From an uncultured bacterium (GTDB lineage Bacteria > UBP6 > UBA1177 > JAKLFG01), in contig CALMRE010000247.1 in assembly GCA_937871295.1 (NCBI GenBank), positions 1 through 43,603 of the forward strand: DNA of 43,603 nucleotides, read 5' to 3'. Shown here piece by piece: positions 23,619-31,016 of the stretch (position 1 is its first letter; every line of letters begins with the position of its first letter). Both the position numbers and the translations under genes were made by a program. The notes below the pieces were generated by a model. That model searched no databases. It saw nothing but the letters and a program-made list of their open reading frames with translations, and was not told the DNA's origin.

Positions 23619-25203
23619 TCTCATCACGGCCCTTCTGGGCGTCGCCTATATCGTCTCCTATGCGCTCAGTTTTCCGCTGGTCATTCCCGGCACCGCCGAG
23701 CCGATCATCCTGCATAAACTATTCGGCGCCTATACCGCCTATTTCGTTTTTCCCTTCCTCCTTTCCTTCCTGTCGCGTTTCGAGACCTTCCGCGCCCGCT
23801 ACCTGTGGGGCTGGTTCGTCTGCTCGATAGCGAGTCTCTTGGTCTTCTACTGGGCCTTCTTCGCGATCCATACCTACGGCGGAGTGAGCCCCTTTTTCAC
23901 CTTTCTGCTCCTCATCGGGATGATGGGAGGCGAGTCGTTCCTGTTCTGGTCGCCCTTCATCGCCCTGTGGCACTGGCTTGACCGGCGGGGCAAGGCGATC
24001 CCGGCGCTCGTCGCCGGCATCTGGACCTCCATCGAGGCGTCGCGCAACTTCTTTCCGGTCGATTTCTTCTGGTCGGCCATCGGTCATTCGCAATACGATA
24101 ATCTGTTCTTCATCCAGTGGGCGGCGGTCGGTTCCAACTATATTCTTTCGTTCTTCATCGTCTGGTCATCGGTGCTCGCCTACGGCTGGATAGTCCGGAA
24201 AGAACGACGGGTGCGCGAAACGGCCATTTGCCTGATATTTTTCATCGTTATGGGTAGTTATGGATTGTGGCGGCTCAACGAGGTGCGTAATACCGAACCG
24301 GTGCGTCAGGTGAAGACGGCGCTGCTCCAGCCCAACATCGGACAGGAGATCATCAACGCGAAAAGCGACCAGATGAAGATGATCGTCGACCGTTTCACCG
24401 CGCTGCTGGAAAAGGTGCCGAAGGATACCGATCTGGTGGTCTGGCACGAGGCGGCGATGCCGGTGCGGGTGCCGCGCGGGTTCAGCGATTTCAATAAACT
24501 CTGGAACAAGTTCTTTCCCGACGCGCCGCAGTTCCCCCAGCAGATCATCGGACTCGATATCGTCGATATCTCGAACCCGGACGATTTCAAGTACTACAAC
24601 GCCGCCGGTTTCATAGATGACGGCAGGATAGCGAAGGTCTACGACAAGATAAAACTGGCTCCTTTCGGCGAATACCTGCCGTGGAGCGAACTGATGGAGT
24701 CGATAGGGCTGACCACGCTGGTCCCGAGCACCGTCGGCGCCTTCCAGCGCGGCACCGAATATACCGTGTACGACTTCGGCTTCGCGAAGGCGTCGATCCT
24801 CATCTGCTACGACGGCACCTTTTCGGAAAATGTGCGCGGCTTTGTCCTGAACGGCTCCGACCTCATCGTCAGCATCACCAACGACGCGTGGTTCGGGTAC
24901 AGTTCGGCCGCCTCTCAGCACACCAGTTTCTATAATTTCCGCGCCGTGGAAACGGGGCGCACCATCATCCGCGCGGCCAATACCGGTATCTCCGGGGTGC
25001 TGCTCCCCGACGGTACGATGCCGGTCCGGACCCCGATATTCAAAGAGGCGCTTCTACTGGAAACGGTTCCCATCTACCATATCGATACGCCCTATCTGCG
25101 ATGGGGGAACTTCTTCGTCTGGACGATCGCGGCGGGAAGCGTCGCGGGGCTCCTTTTGCTTTTCGTCCAGGGTCGCCGGGAGAAGAAGGCGAAGAAAAAG
25201 TAG
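23605..25203 (+). CDS. lnt: apolipoprotein N-acyltransferase
   Basis: A 532-residue inner-membrane enzyme that adds the third acyl chain to the N-terminal Cys of lipoproteins. About six to seven transmembrane segments occupy residues 1-215. The nitrilase-like domain follows with the catalytic triad E282 (WHEAAMPV), K348 (YDKIKLAPFGEYLPW) and C401 (LICYDGTFSENV), plus NDAWFGYSSAASQH. A hydrophobic helix precedes the Lys-rich C-terminus. The gene overlaps ybeY by 14 nt and is last in the operon, directly before a terminator. Its presence fits the many lipoproteins encoded here. Confidence 0.93.
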   Translation: MARRNLITALLGVAYIVSYALSFPLVIPGTAEPIILHKLFGAYTAYFVFPFLLSFLSRFETFRARYLWGWFVCSIASLLVFYWAFFAIHTYGGVSPFFTFLLLIGMMGGESFLFWSPFIALWHWLDRRGKAIPALVAGIWTSIEASRNFFPVDFFWSAIGHSQYDNLFFIQWAAVGSNYILSFFIVWSSVLAYGWIVRKERRVRETAICLIFFIVMGSYGLWRLNEVRNTEPVRQVKTALLQPNIGQEIINAKSDQMKMIVDRFTALLEKVPKDTDLVVWHEAAMPVRVPRGFSDFNKLWNKFFPDAPQFPQQIIGLDIVDISNPDDFKYYNAAGFIDDGRIAKVYDKIKLAPFGEYLPWSELMESIGLTTLVPSTVGAFQRGTEYTVYDFGFAKASILICYDGTFSENVRGFVLNGSDLIVSITNDAWFGYSSAASQHTSFYNFRAVETGRTIIRAANTGISGVLLPDGTMPVRTPIFKEALLLETVPIYHIDTPYLRWGNFFVWTIAAGSVAGLLLLFVQGRREKKAKKK

Positions 25204-25222
25204 GCCGGTCGGCCGCTTTTTT
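25203..25222 (+). terminator. intrinsic terminator of the ispD-lnt operon
   Basis: GGCCG-GT-CGGCC (25203-25214, or a GGCC stem with a GGTC loop) is followed by GCTTTTTT. It starts in the lnt stop codon and separates lnt from the convergent lipoprotein gene. Confidence 0.75.
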
Positions 25223-26001
25223 CAGTAACAGTAGCCTTGAATGCAGGGCATGCCGCTGCAGCAGGTGTCGCGCGCGGAGCACCGTTCGCCCGCCGGTATG
25301 CACTCCATCACATTGACCATCATCAGCGCCGAACCGCCGGAGCACTGGACATCATCCTGACACAGGTACTGTTTCTCGGCGGCGCATTCGAAACACTCGG
25401 AGCGCTGGCTGTAGGAATTGTAGGTCTGACATTTGGTCTCGCCGACCTTGCAGGCGGCCTGAACGCATTGCGAACCGTTCATGTAGACCTCCCCCTGCGC
25501 GCAGATGCCGCAGACAGCGAGGGTGCCGGTGGTCGCGCATTTGAGTCCCAGAAGCCCCTTGTCCGCGTAACAGCAACCGGAGGGGCAGTTGGTTTCGCTG
25601 CAAGCGCCGCTTGAGGCGAGGGTGTTGAGACAGCGGCCCAGTTTTGTGTTGCAGGTGGTGTTGGGATAGTTCGCGCAATCGGCCGCGCTTTCACAGCCCT
25701 TTGCACATTTCGCCTTGACGCAGATGTCGGGCGCGCCGCAGTCGGAATCGAGTTTGCAGTTCGCCGGAGGCAGATCGTTGTCGGGCGAGATGTCTTCGCC
25801 GTCATCGGTATCCTCCGTTTCGGCGGCGTCGGGCAGATCGTTCTCGGTTTCGGGCAGACCGTCCTGCTCGACCGGACCGATGGGATCCTTGTCGCTGCCG
25901 ATGTCGCTATCGGTAATGTAGGGTACGGGATTGGGATCGCCGCAGGCGGCGATGAACAGCGCCGTCGTGCACAACAGGATGCGGACCACCGCCTTTCTCA
26001 T
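25222..26001 (-). CDS. Cys-rich lipoprotein under an ECF-type promoter
   Basis: A 259-residue predicted lipoprotein: lipobox I-A-A-C20, an Asp/Glu/Pro linker to about residue 80, then a domain with some thirty Cys. The pattern (NCKLDSDCGAPDICVKAKC, GCESAADCANYPNTTC, CPSGCCYADKG, CSARDTCCSGMPCIQGYCY) is of the small disulfide-rich, dickkopf/EB-like type common in myxococcal surface proteins. It is likely exported and held by disulfides; no enzymatic motif is seen. A GGAGG on the minus strand precedes the ATG. Its promoter at 26044-26073 matches the one upstream of the anti-sigma gene, linking it to the sigma-factor cluster. Confidence 0.78.
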   Translation of the reverse strand: MRKAVVRILLCTTALFIAACGDPNPVPYITDSDIGSDKDPIGPVEQDGLPETENDLPDAAETEDTDDGEDISPDNDLPPANCKLDSDCGAPDICVKAKCAKGCESAADCANYPNTTCNTKLGRCLNTLASSGACSETNCPSGCCYADKGLLGLKCATTGTLAVCGICAQGEVYMNGSQCVQAACKVGETKCQTYNSYSQRSECFECAAEKQYLCQDDVQCSGGSALMMVNVMECIPAGERCSARDTCCSGMPCIQGYCY

Positions 26002-26043
26002 GACAACCTCCTTCAGGTGAACACTCGCCGTCGTATCTGTTTG

Positions 26044-26073
26044 AATAGACCGGCGGCGCAGCGGAGAAGTTTC
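26044..26073 (-). promoter_or_regulatory. ECF-sigma-type promoter of the Cys-rich lipoprotein
   Basis: On the minus strand GAAACTT (26067-26073) and GTCTATT (26044-26050) are separated by exactly 16 bp. Both boxes and the spacer length equal those at 29753-29782. The start site would be near 26037, about 35 nt before the ATG at 26001. No sigma-70 boxes compete nearby. Confidence 0.65.
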
Positions 26074-26098
26074 GGTGCGGGGTGAAAAATATCGGCCG

Positions 26099-27508
26099 TT
26101 ACGGCAACGGATGGAATAACACGAAGATGTCTTTGCCGCCGTCGCTCTTTTTGCCCAGATCGCCGCCGGTCCAGCCGGTGGCGACGAGGTAGCCGTCGGC
26201 GATGCGGAGGGACTGCGCCACTTCCCGTTCCGGGGTGCCGTAAAGTATCGTCCATTGTTCGACGCCGCCGGAAGAAACGGCGGTCAGGAAGATATCGCGC
26301 TCCCCCTTGTTCACGCCGTCGCCCAGATCTCCCTCGGTGAAGCCGGTGGCATAAACGGCGCCGTCCGCATCGACCGCCACCGAGTAGACCATGTCATCCT
26401 TCGGAGTGCCCCACTGGTAGGTCCAGAGTTGATCGCCGGCCGCCGAGAACTTCACGAGAAAACAATCTTCGCCGCCGACATTGGAAAAGCCGCTGAGGCC
26501 GCCGGTGGTGGCGCCGCCGATGTAGATGGAGCCGTCGGGCGCGACGGTGACCGCGTAGGATTTGTCCTCCGAATAGGAGCCCCACTGACGGGTCCAGTCG
26601 ATGGCGCCGTCGGCGGAGAGCCGGGTCAGAAATATGTCGTTCCCGCCTAGGCTCGCCTCGCCGGACATGTCGCCGTAGGTCCAGCCGGTCACATAGATGC
26701 CGGCGCTGTTCTCGGCGGCGACGCTGTAGCCGACATCGATCAGGCCGCTGCCCCATTGGGTGCTCCACGCCTCGTTGCCGGCGTTGTCGAAGCGGGAAAG
26801 GAAAATGTCGCTGAAGCCCAGATTGTCGTTATCGCCCACGGCGCCGTAGGTCCAGCCGGTGACATAGGCGTTGCCCTCCGAATCGACCGAAACGCCGGTG
26901 GGATATTCCTGTTCGAAGGAACCCCATTCCTTGCTCCAATCCACGCCGCCGTCGGCGGTGTGGCGCGCGATGAACATACGGCCGATGCCGGCGCCGGTGA
27001 AGGGATCGACGATGGCGTCGCGCGAGCCGGATAGATAGAGATGCCCCGACGCGTCAATGGTCAGGGTGGAGCCTTGATCGAAGTTCGCGGTGCCCCACTG
27101 TTCGGTCCAGAGGAACGCGCGGTCCGGGCTCAATTTCGTGAGGAAGATGTCGCTGGAGCCGGCGTTCGTATTGCCGAACAGTTCGCCGGTGGTGCCGCCG
27201 GTCACGTAGAGGCTTCCGTCAGGCGCGGTCACCGCCGCCAGCCCGGTGTCGTCGCCCGGAGAGCCCCACTGGATGATGAGCGGTAGCGGCAGAATGTCCC
27301 CGTCATCGTCGGGCAGTTCGTTTTCCTCTTCTGGGAGTTCGCTTTCCGGCAGGTCGTCGTCAAGCGGAGGCTCGCCGTCGTTCAGGTCATGGTCGGGGGT
27401 ATCCATATCGATGATGCCGCAGGGGATCTGACGCTCGACCGGACCGGGACAGCCGGTCAGGAGAAGGAGGGGCAGGAGCGCCGCGATGCGGATGAGGAGT
27501 ACTTTCAC
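26099..27508 (-). CDS. SBBP-repeat beta-propeller lipoprotein
   Basis: A 469-residue predicted lipoprotein with lipobox L-T-G-C20 and a Pro/Asp/Glu linker to about residue 78. About seven to eight SBBP-type propeller repeats of about 50 residues follow, each with a phrase such as DIFLTRLSADGAIDWTRQWG, then GNAYVTGWTYG or GSIYIGGATTG. These repeats are common in deltaproteobacterial and myxococcal exported proteins and form propellers without known catalysis. The GTG at 27508 overlaps the stop of the upstream beta-barrel gene as GTGA and places the signal peptide at the N-terminus. It is the last gene of the sigma-factor operon. Confidence 0.8.
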   Translation of the reverse strand: MKVLLIRIAALLPLLLLTGCPGPVERQIPCGIIDMDTPDHDLNDGEPPLDDDLPESELPEEENELPDDDGDILPLPLIIQWGSPGDDTGLAAVTAPDGSLYVTGGTTGELFGNTNAGSSDIFLTKLSPDRAFLWTEQWGTANFDQGSTLTIDASGHLYLSGSRDAIVDPFTGAGIGRMFIARHTADGGVDWSKEWGSFEQEYPTGVSVDSEGNAYVTGWTYGAVGDNDNLGFSDIFLSRFDNAGNEAWSTQWGSGLIDVGYSVAAENSAGIYVTGWTYGDMSGEASLGGNDIFLTRLSADGAIDWTRQWGSYSEDKSYAVTVAPDGSIYIGGATTGGLSGFSNVGGEDCFLVKFSAAGDQLWTYQWGTPKDDMVYSVAVDADGAVYATGFTEGDLGDGVNKGERDIFLTAVSSGGVEQWTILYGTPEREVAQSLRIADGYLVATGWTGGDLGKKSDGGKDIFVLFHPLP

Positions 27509-28482
27509 GGCGTATCTCTCTCGTAGGCGGCCGATAGTTCGAGCATTACGGTGTGGCCTTCCATCGTATAGTCGATATAATCGCTGGGAGACTGGCCGAA
27601 ATTCGAGAAAATATGGCGATAGGAGTAGGCGAGCGACATCGAGAAGTATTTCGTCATATCCCAAAGCACCTGTGTCGATACCGAGGGACTGTGCTCGCGT
27701 CGTCGTTTCGACCATTCGTTGAAACGGTCGTTTTCGAGCCACTCCATATAGGCATAGCGGAGCGTTGCTTTTAAAAAGACCGGGGCGAAGTCGATTTTCC
27801 CCTCGAGGAAGAGATAGGGTTTTATGAAGGAGTTGTTGACGCGGAGCGTATCGGTACAGGAGGTGAGTATCTCGGGGCGGAAGAAGTACCCTTCAAAGCC
27901 GATGCCCGGCTTCAGATAGTCGGTGTAGGCCGTAGGATAATAGAAATAGCCGAGTTCGATACCCACGGCGGGGCCGGTCATGTAGCGCATGTCCTCGTCG
28001 AACCCGGTGTAGTAGCCCGCTTTGAGTGTCGCGTAGGCTGCGTGGTCGTCGGAAATATCCCAGAAAAGGTCGCCGGTGACGAACAGGTCGAGGAACATAT
28101 TGCGCATCTGCAGATAGTTCTCGGCGGTGTGGTGCGCCTGCAGGGTCAGGTCGAGCGTCAGCCGATCATGCGGTTCGCCATGCCAGCCCAACTCGAAAAA
28201 GGAGTTGAAGCGCGATCTCTCGGGAGAGTTCAGGCACGTGTCGGAGGAGAGGGAGAGCGAGAAGGAGAAACTCTCGGTCTCGCCGAAGGCATATTCGTAT
28301 TCCGCCGAGGCCTCGTTGCGGATGAAGATGCCGTATTGTTTTCCCACGGTCAGAAAATCGATGATCGAAAGATGCTCGATGTTGCTGTTGTAGAATCCGG
28401 CCACGCTTCCTCGTACCGCAAGATGGTCGGCCCGAAGAAGGAAGGGGAAAAACAAGAGAAGCAGGAGAAAGGAGCTATTCAA
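27505..28482 (-). CDS. exported beta-barrel-like protein, probably outer membrane
   Basis: A protein of about 325 residues starting at TTG 28482, which overlaps the upstream stop by 8 nt. The start NSSFLLLLLFFPFLLRADHL is a signal peptide with cleavage near Ala-Asp. The mature part alternates polar and aromatic residues over many 8-12 residue stretches (YGIFIRNEASAEYEYAFG, SFSFSLSLSSD, LTLDLTLQAHH, ATLRYAYMEWLE, FSMSLAYSYRHIF, HTVMLELSAAYERD), the pattern of an outer-membrane beta-barrel of about 12-16 strands. I do not recognise the family. The start is chosen by the overlap and the signal peptide; no Shine-Dalgarno is visible, so translation is probably coupled. It lies between the Pro-rich protein and the SBBP lipoprotein in the sigma-factor operon. 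Confidence 0.68.
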   Translation of the reverse strand: MNSSFLLLLLFFPFLLRADHLAVRGSVAGFYNSNIEHLSIIDFLTVGKQYGIFIRNEASAEYEYAFGETESFSFSLSLSSDTCLNSPERSRFNSFFELGWHGEPHDRLTLDLTLQAHHTAENYLQMRNMFLDLFVTGDLFWDISDDHAAYATLKAGYYTGFDEDMRYMTGPAVGIELGYFYYPTAYTDYLKPGIGFEGYFFRPEILTSCTDTLRVNNSFIKPYLFLEGKIDFAPVFLKATLRYAYMEWLENDRFNEWSKRRREHSPSVSTQVLWDMTKYFSMSLAYSYRHIFSNFGQSPSDYIDYTMEGHTVMLELSAAYERDTP

Positions 28483-29005
28483 CGCGACGGTTGTGATAAT
28501 TCCGTTCTTTCCGTTTTTCACGCAGGAGTTCACGCCGTTCCTTCTTCCGTTTGTCGGCGCTATCGTCCTCGGTTTCCTCTTCTTTGTCAATTTTTGATGT
28601 CGGCAGGAGCGGCGGCGGTGTCGCCGGAGCGGTCGGTTTCCGGAGGGGGCGCTCGGCGGCATCGGCAACGGGCGGCTCCGCTTTTTCGGGGGGCGTTACC
28701 CGTTCGGTCCGGTCGGTCGCCCTTTCCATGCGCCGCGGTGTTGCGGTGCGGTTGAGGAGGGGCGGTGCGGACCGTTTCACCGTCGGGGCGGGGATCGCCG
28801 CGTCGGCGTCGGGAATGAGGGGCGCGTCGGGCTGGGCGAGGACCGCGGGCGGCGGCGGCGGCAGGAAGCGCAGTTCCCAGCCGGGGGCGGTATTCCCTTC
28901 GATGATGCGCACGGTGCTGCCGGTTATCGGGTCGGCGGCGGCCGCAAGGGGAAGGGGGGTGAACAGGAGAGAAAGGATCGCGAGGCTAGTTGACCATCTG
29001 CTCAT
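28475..29005 (-). CDS. exported proline-rich protein of the sigma-factor operon
   Basis: A 176-residue protein with a signal peptide (SRWSTSLAILSLLFTPLPLA then AAADP). About 30 residues of possible beta structure follow (GSTVRIIEGNTAPGWELRFL), then a long disordered region rich in Pro, Ala, Arg and Glu, and a basic C-terminus (KRKKERRELLREKRKERN). It has no lipobox. Its gene overlaps the anti-sigma gene by 20 nt and the beta-barrel gene by 8 nt. A span of this type could cross or tether the periplasm, but no family is recognised. Confidence 0.68.
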   Translation of the reverse strand: MSRWSTSLAILSLLFTPLPLAAAADPITGSTVRIIEGNTAPGWELRFLPPPPPAVLAQPDAPLIPDADAAIPAPTVKRSAPPLLNRTATPRRMERATDRTERVTPPEKAEPPVADAAERPLRKPTAPATPPPLLPTSKIDKEEETEDDSADKRKKERRELLREKRKERNYHNRRVE

Positions 29006-29729
29006 CGGTGACCTCGGTTTTCAGGCGGTACTGGGCGATCACGACCTTGTAACCATCGGCCGAGAGGATGACGCGGTGCCGGTGCCGCAGACCCTCGTAT
29101 TCGGCGGTCGTGGCGATCTGCCAGACCCCTTTCTGAGCGACCGTGACGGCGAAGGGCACCGCGTTCTTGCCCTTTTTGAGCGGGCCTGACCAACTGAGGG
29201 TCTTCCGGGATGAGATATCGGGATGAGAACTGTAGAAGGAAAGGCCCGCCTCCAGTTCGATGGTCACCGTCACCGCGGCCAGATCGCGCGCCGCTTCGTA
29301 CTCGAGTTGGATGGTGACCGGTCCGCCGGCGGCGACCTCCGCTTTAGAGATAAGCGTTCCCTCGTCGCGGTCGCCGGTGCCGTCGGCGAAATAGAGCGCG
29401 GAGGCGAGGGCGACGACGAAGAGCGCCGCGACGCCGGTCAAGAGCGGCCGCGTGAAGAAGGAAAAACGCCGGGCGGGTGCCGCGGTGCGCCGTTCCTGCG
29501 CCGCTGTGACCAGTTTCAGGTGGAGCGTTTCGTCGAAGGCTGGGGGAAGGGGCATCGGGCTTTTTTTGAGGCCGTCGGCCGTTCCCTTGAGCGAACGGGC
29601 CACCGCGAACTCTTCGGCGCAGGAGGAACAGGAGGCGCAGTGCTCCCGCAGCCTTTTTTCCCCCGCATCGTCCAGCAGGCCGTTCAGCCAACCGACGATA
29701 AGTTCCCGATAGCCGTCACAATCTCGCAT
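28986..29729 (-). CDS. zinc-finger anti-sigma factor
   Basis: A 247-residue transmembrane anti-sigma factor. The cytoplasmic part has the ZAS motif H30-x3-C34-x2-C37 (REHCASCSSCAEEF), which holds the ECF sigma factor inactive. A transmembrane helix lies near residues 88-107 (LLTGVAALFVVALASALYF). An extracytoplasmic domain of about 135 residues with beta-sandwich character follows (GGPVTIQLEYEA, AAVTVTIELEAGLSFY, NAVPFAVTVAQKGVW), the likely sensor. The ATG at 29729 is preferred over GTG at 29738: GAGG lies just upstream, and the ECF-type promoter at 29753-29782 would start transcription near 29746, too close to the GTG. The gene is 37 nt downstream of the sigma gene. Confidence 0.83.
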   Translation of the reverse strand: MRDCDGYRELIVGWLNGLLDDAGEKRLREHCASCSSCAEEFAVARSLKGTADGLKKSPMPLPPAFDETLHLKLVTAAQERRTAAPARRFSFFTRPLLTGVAALFVVALASALYFADGTGDRDEGTLISKAEVAAGGPVTIQLEYEAARDLAAVTVTIELEAGLSFYSSHPDISSRKTLSWSGPLKKGKNAVPFAVTVAQKGVWQIATTAEYEGLRHRHRVILSADGYKVVIAQYRLKTEVTDEQMVN

Positions 29730-29752
29730 CTTCCTCACCGTGTGAACTGTCT

Positions 29753-29782
29753 AATAGACCGGACCATCATCTAAAAAGTTTC
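29753..29782 (-). promoter_or_regulatory. ECF-sigma-type promoter before the anti-sigma gene
   Basis: Minus-strand GAAACTT (29776-29782) and GTCTATT (29753-29759) are 16 bp apart. The -35 box lies inside the last codons of the sigma gene. It would drive the anti-sigma gene and the three exported-protein genes behind it. The only matching pair seen in the window is at 26044-26073. Confidence 0.62.
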
Positions 29783-30330
29783 TTATGTTCCAACGCCAAC
29801 TTAAAAAGATTTTCGCGCGCCCGGAACAGCCGCGATTTGATCGCGCTCTCCGAAACGCCCAGAAGGGCCGCCGCTTCGTCGTAGCGGAGTTCCTGCAGAT
29901 CGACCAGCGCTATCACCTCGCGGTGTTCGGCCGAAAGCATCCCGAGCATTCGGTGCAACTGTTCCCGCCGCTGTTCCTCGGCGAGCGTTTCGTCGAAATC
30001 GCGTCCTTTGGTCAGTTCCTTTTCGGGGATATCGTCGAGCGGCAGGTTGCCGGAGGTCTTCGGGCTCACACGGTAATCGACGAATTCGTTACGGGTGATC
30101 CGCCACAGCCACGTCATGAAGGAGCATTCGCCGCGGAACCGGGAGATATTGAGAAAAGCCTTGAGGAACGCCTCCTGCAGAACATCGGCCGCGGCCGCGT
30201 GGTCGCCTCCCGTCAGGCCCAGCGCGAAGGAGTAGAGCCCCTGCTTGTGATCCTTCACCAGTTCCTCGAAAGCGCGGACATCGCCGGCGACGGCCCGTTT
30301 GAGGAGTTCGTTCGTTCGTTCAACGGTCAT
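29767..30330 (-). CDS. ECF-family RNA polymerase sigma factor
   Basis: A 187-residue extracytoplasmic-function sigma factor. Region 2 covers about residues 20-88 (AFEELVKDHKQGLYSFALGL, ADVLQEAFLKAFLNISRFRG, FMTWLWRITRNEFVDYRV). Region 4 covers about 125-180 (EQLHRMLGMLSAEHREVIAL, LRYDEAAALLGVSESAIKSR, LFRARENLF). There is no region 3 or extra C-terminal domain. The gene heads a minus-strand cluster with a ZAS anti-sigma factor and three exported proteins, so it probably responds to an envelope or surface cue. Its own promoter looks sigma-70-like and is so close to the ATG that the mRNA may be leaderless. Confidence 0.92.
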   Translation of the reverse strand: MTVERTNELLKRAVAGDVRAFEELVKDHKQGLYSFALGLTGGDHAAAADVLQEAFLKAFLNISRFRGECSFMTWLWRITRNEFVDYRVSPKTSGNLPLDDIPEKELTKGRDFDETLAEEQRREQLHRMLGMLSAEHREVIALVDLQELRYDEAAALLGVSESAIKSRLFRARENLFKLALEHKKLFR

Positions 30331-30336
30331 GCGCTA

Positions 30337-30364
30337 GTTGTACCGTTCCTTTAATTTTTTTCAA
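30337..30364 (-). promoter_or_regulatory. sigma-70-like promoter of the sigma-factor gene
   Basis: Minus-strand TTGAAA (30359-30364) and TACAAC (30337-30342) have a 16-bp spacer. The -10 box ends only 6 nt before the ATG, so the transcript would start at or near the A of the start codon (30330). No Shine-Dalgarno is correctly spaced. Confidence 0.5.
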
Positions 30365-30387
30365 CTATTTCGCGATATCGTTTTTTA

Positions 30388-30415
30388 TTGAAATGGAGGA
30401 AGGAGCGGATACAAT
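30388..30415 (+). promoter_or_regulatory. sigma-70 promoter of mntP
   Basis: TTGAAA at 30388-30393 and TACAAT at 30410-30415 are separated by 16 bp. It is divergent from the sigma-factor promoter. No manganese riboswitch is recognisable in the roughly 25-nt leader. Confidence 0.65.
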
Positions 30416-30445
30416 GCCGTGGCAACGGTACGACGGGGTCGGCGC

Positions 30446-31006
30446 ATGGGTCTGTTCGAGATACTGCTCCTTTCGGTGAGTCTGGCGATGGACGCCTTCG
30501 CCGTGTCGATAGCGGCCGGCATCGGTTCTCCGACCGCAGGACGGCGCACCGCCGCGATGATGGCCGCCTTTTTCGGCGCCTTCCAGACGCTGATGCCGAT
30601 AGCGGGCTATCTCGCCGCCGGCGCCTTCTACGGCTACATCTGCCATTTCGACCACTGGATAGCGTTCCTGCTGCTCGCCTTCATCGGCGGTAAGATGATC
30701 TACGAAGCGGCCGCGAGCGACGCCTGCGAAGCGCGCCGTATCGATCTGGGGCTGAAGTCGCTCCTCCTCCTCGCGCTCGCCACCTCGATAGACGCGCTGG
30801 CCGCCGGGGTGGGGCTCACCTTTCTGTGCGCCTCGATCTGGCTTCCCGCCGCGACCATCGGCGCGGTCACCTTCGCGCTGTCCTATATCGGCTTTCTGTT
30901 CGGCAAACGGCTCGGCTGTGCCTTCGGGAAACGGATGGAGATAGCGGGCGGTATGGTGCTTATCGGATTAGGTCTGAAGATATTGCTGGAAAGTCTGCTC
31001 GGCTGA
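30446..31006 (+). CDS. mntP: putative manganese efflux pump MntP
   Basis: A 186-residue inner-membrane protein of six helices. The repeated acidic motifs SLAMDAFAVSIAAG (helix 1) and TSIDALAAGVGLTF (helix 4) are the family signature and carry the metal-coordinating Asp residues. GAFQTLMPIAGYLAG-like residues and GGKMIYEA match the first half. The ATG at 30446 follows a poor ribosome site; GTG at 30419 is in frame but lies at the expected transcript start. It converges on the IgGFc-binding-like lipoprotein gene with 10 nt between the stops. Confidence 0.9.
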   Translation: MGLFEILLLSVSLAMDAFAVSIAAGIGSPTAGRRTAAMMAAFFGAFQTLMPIAGYLAAGAFYGYICHFDHWIAFLLLAFIGGKMIYEAAASDACEARRIDLGLKSLLLLALATSIDALAAGVGLTFLCASIWLPAATIGAVTFALSYIGFLFGKRLGCAFGKRMEIAGGMVLIGLGLKILLESLLG

Positions 31007-31016
31007 TCGGCCGGGT

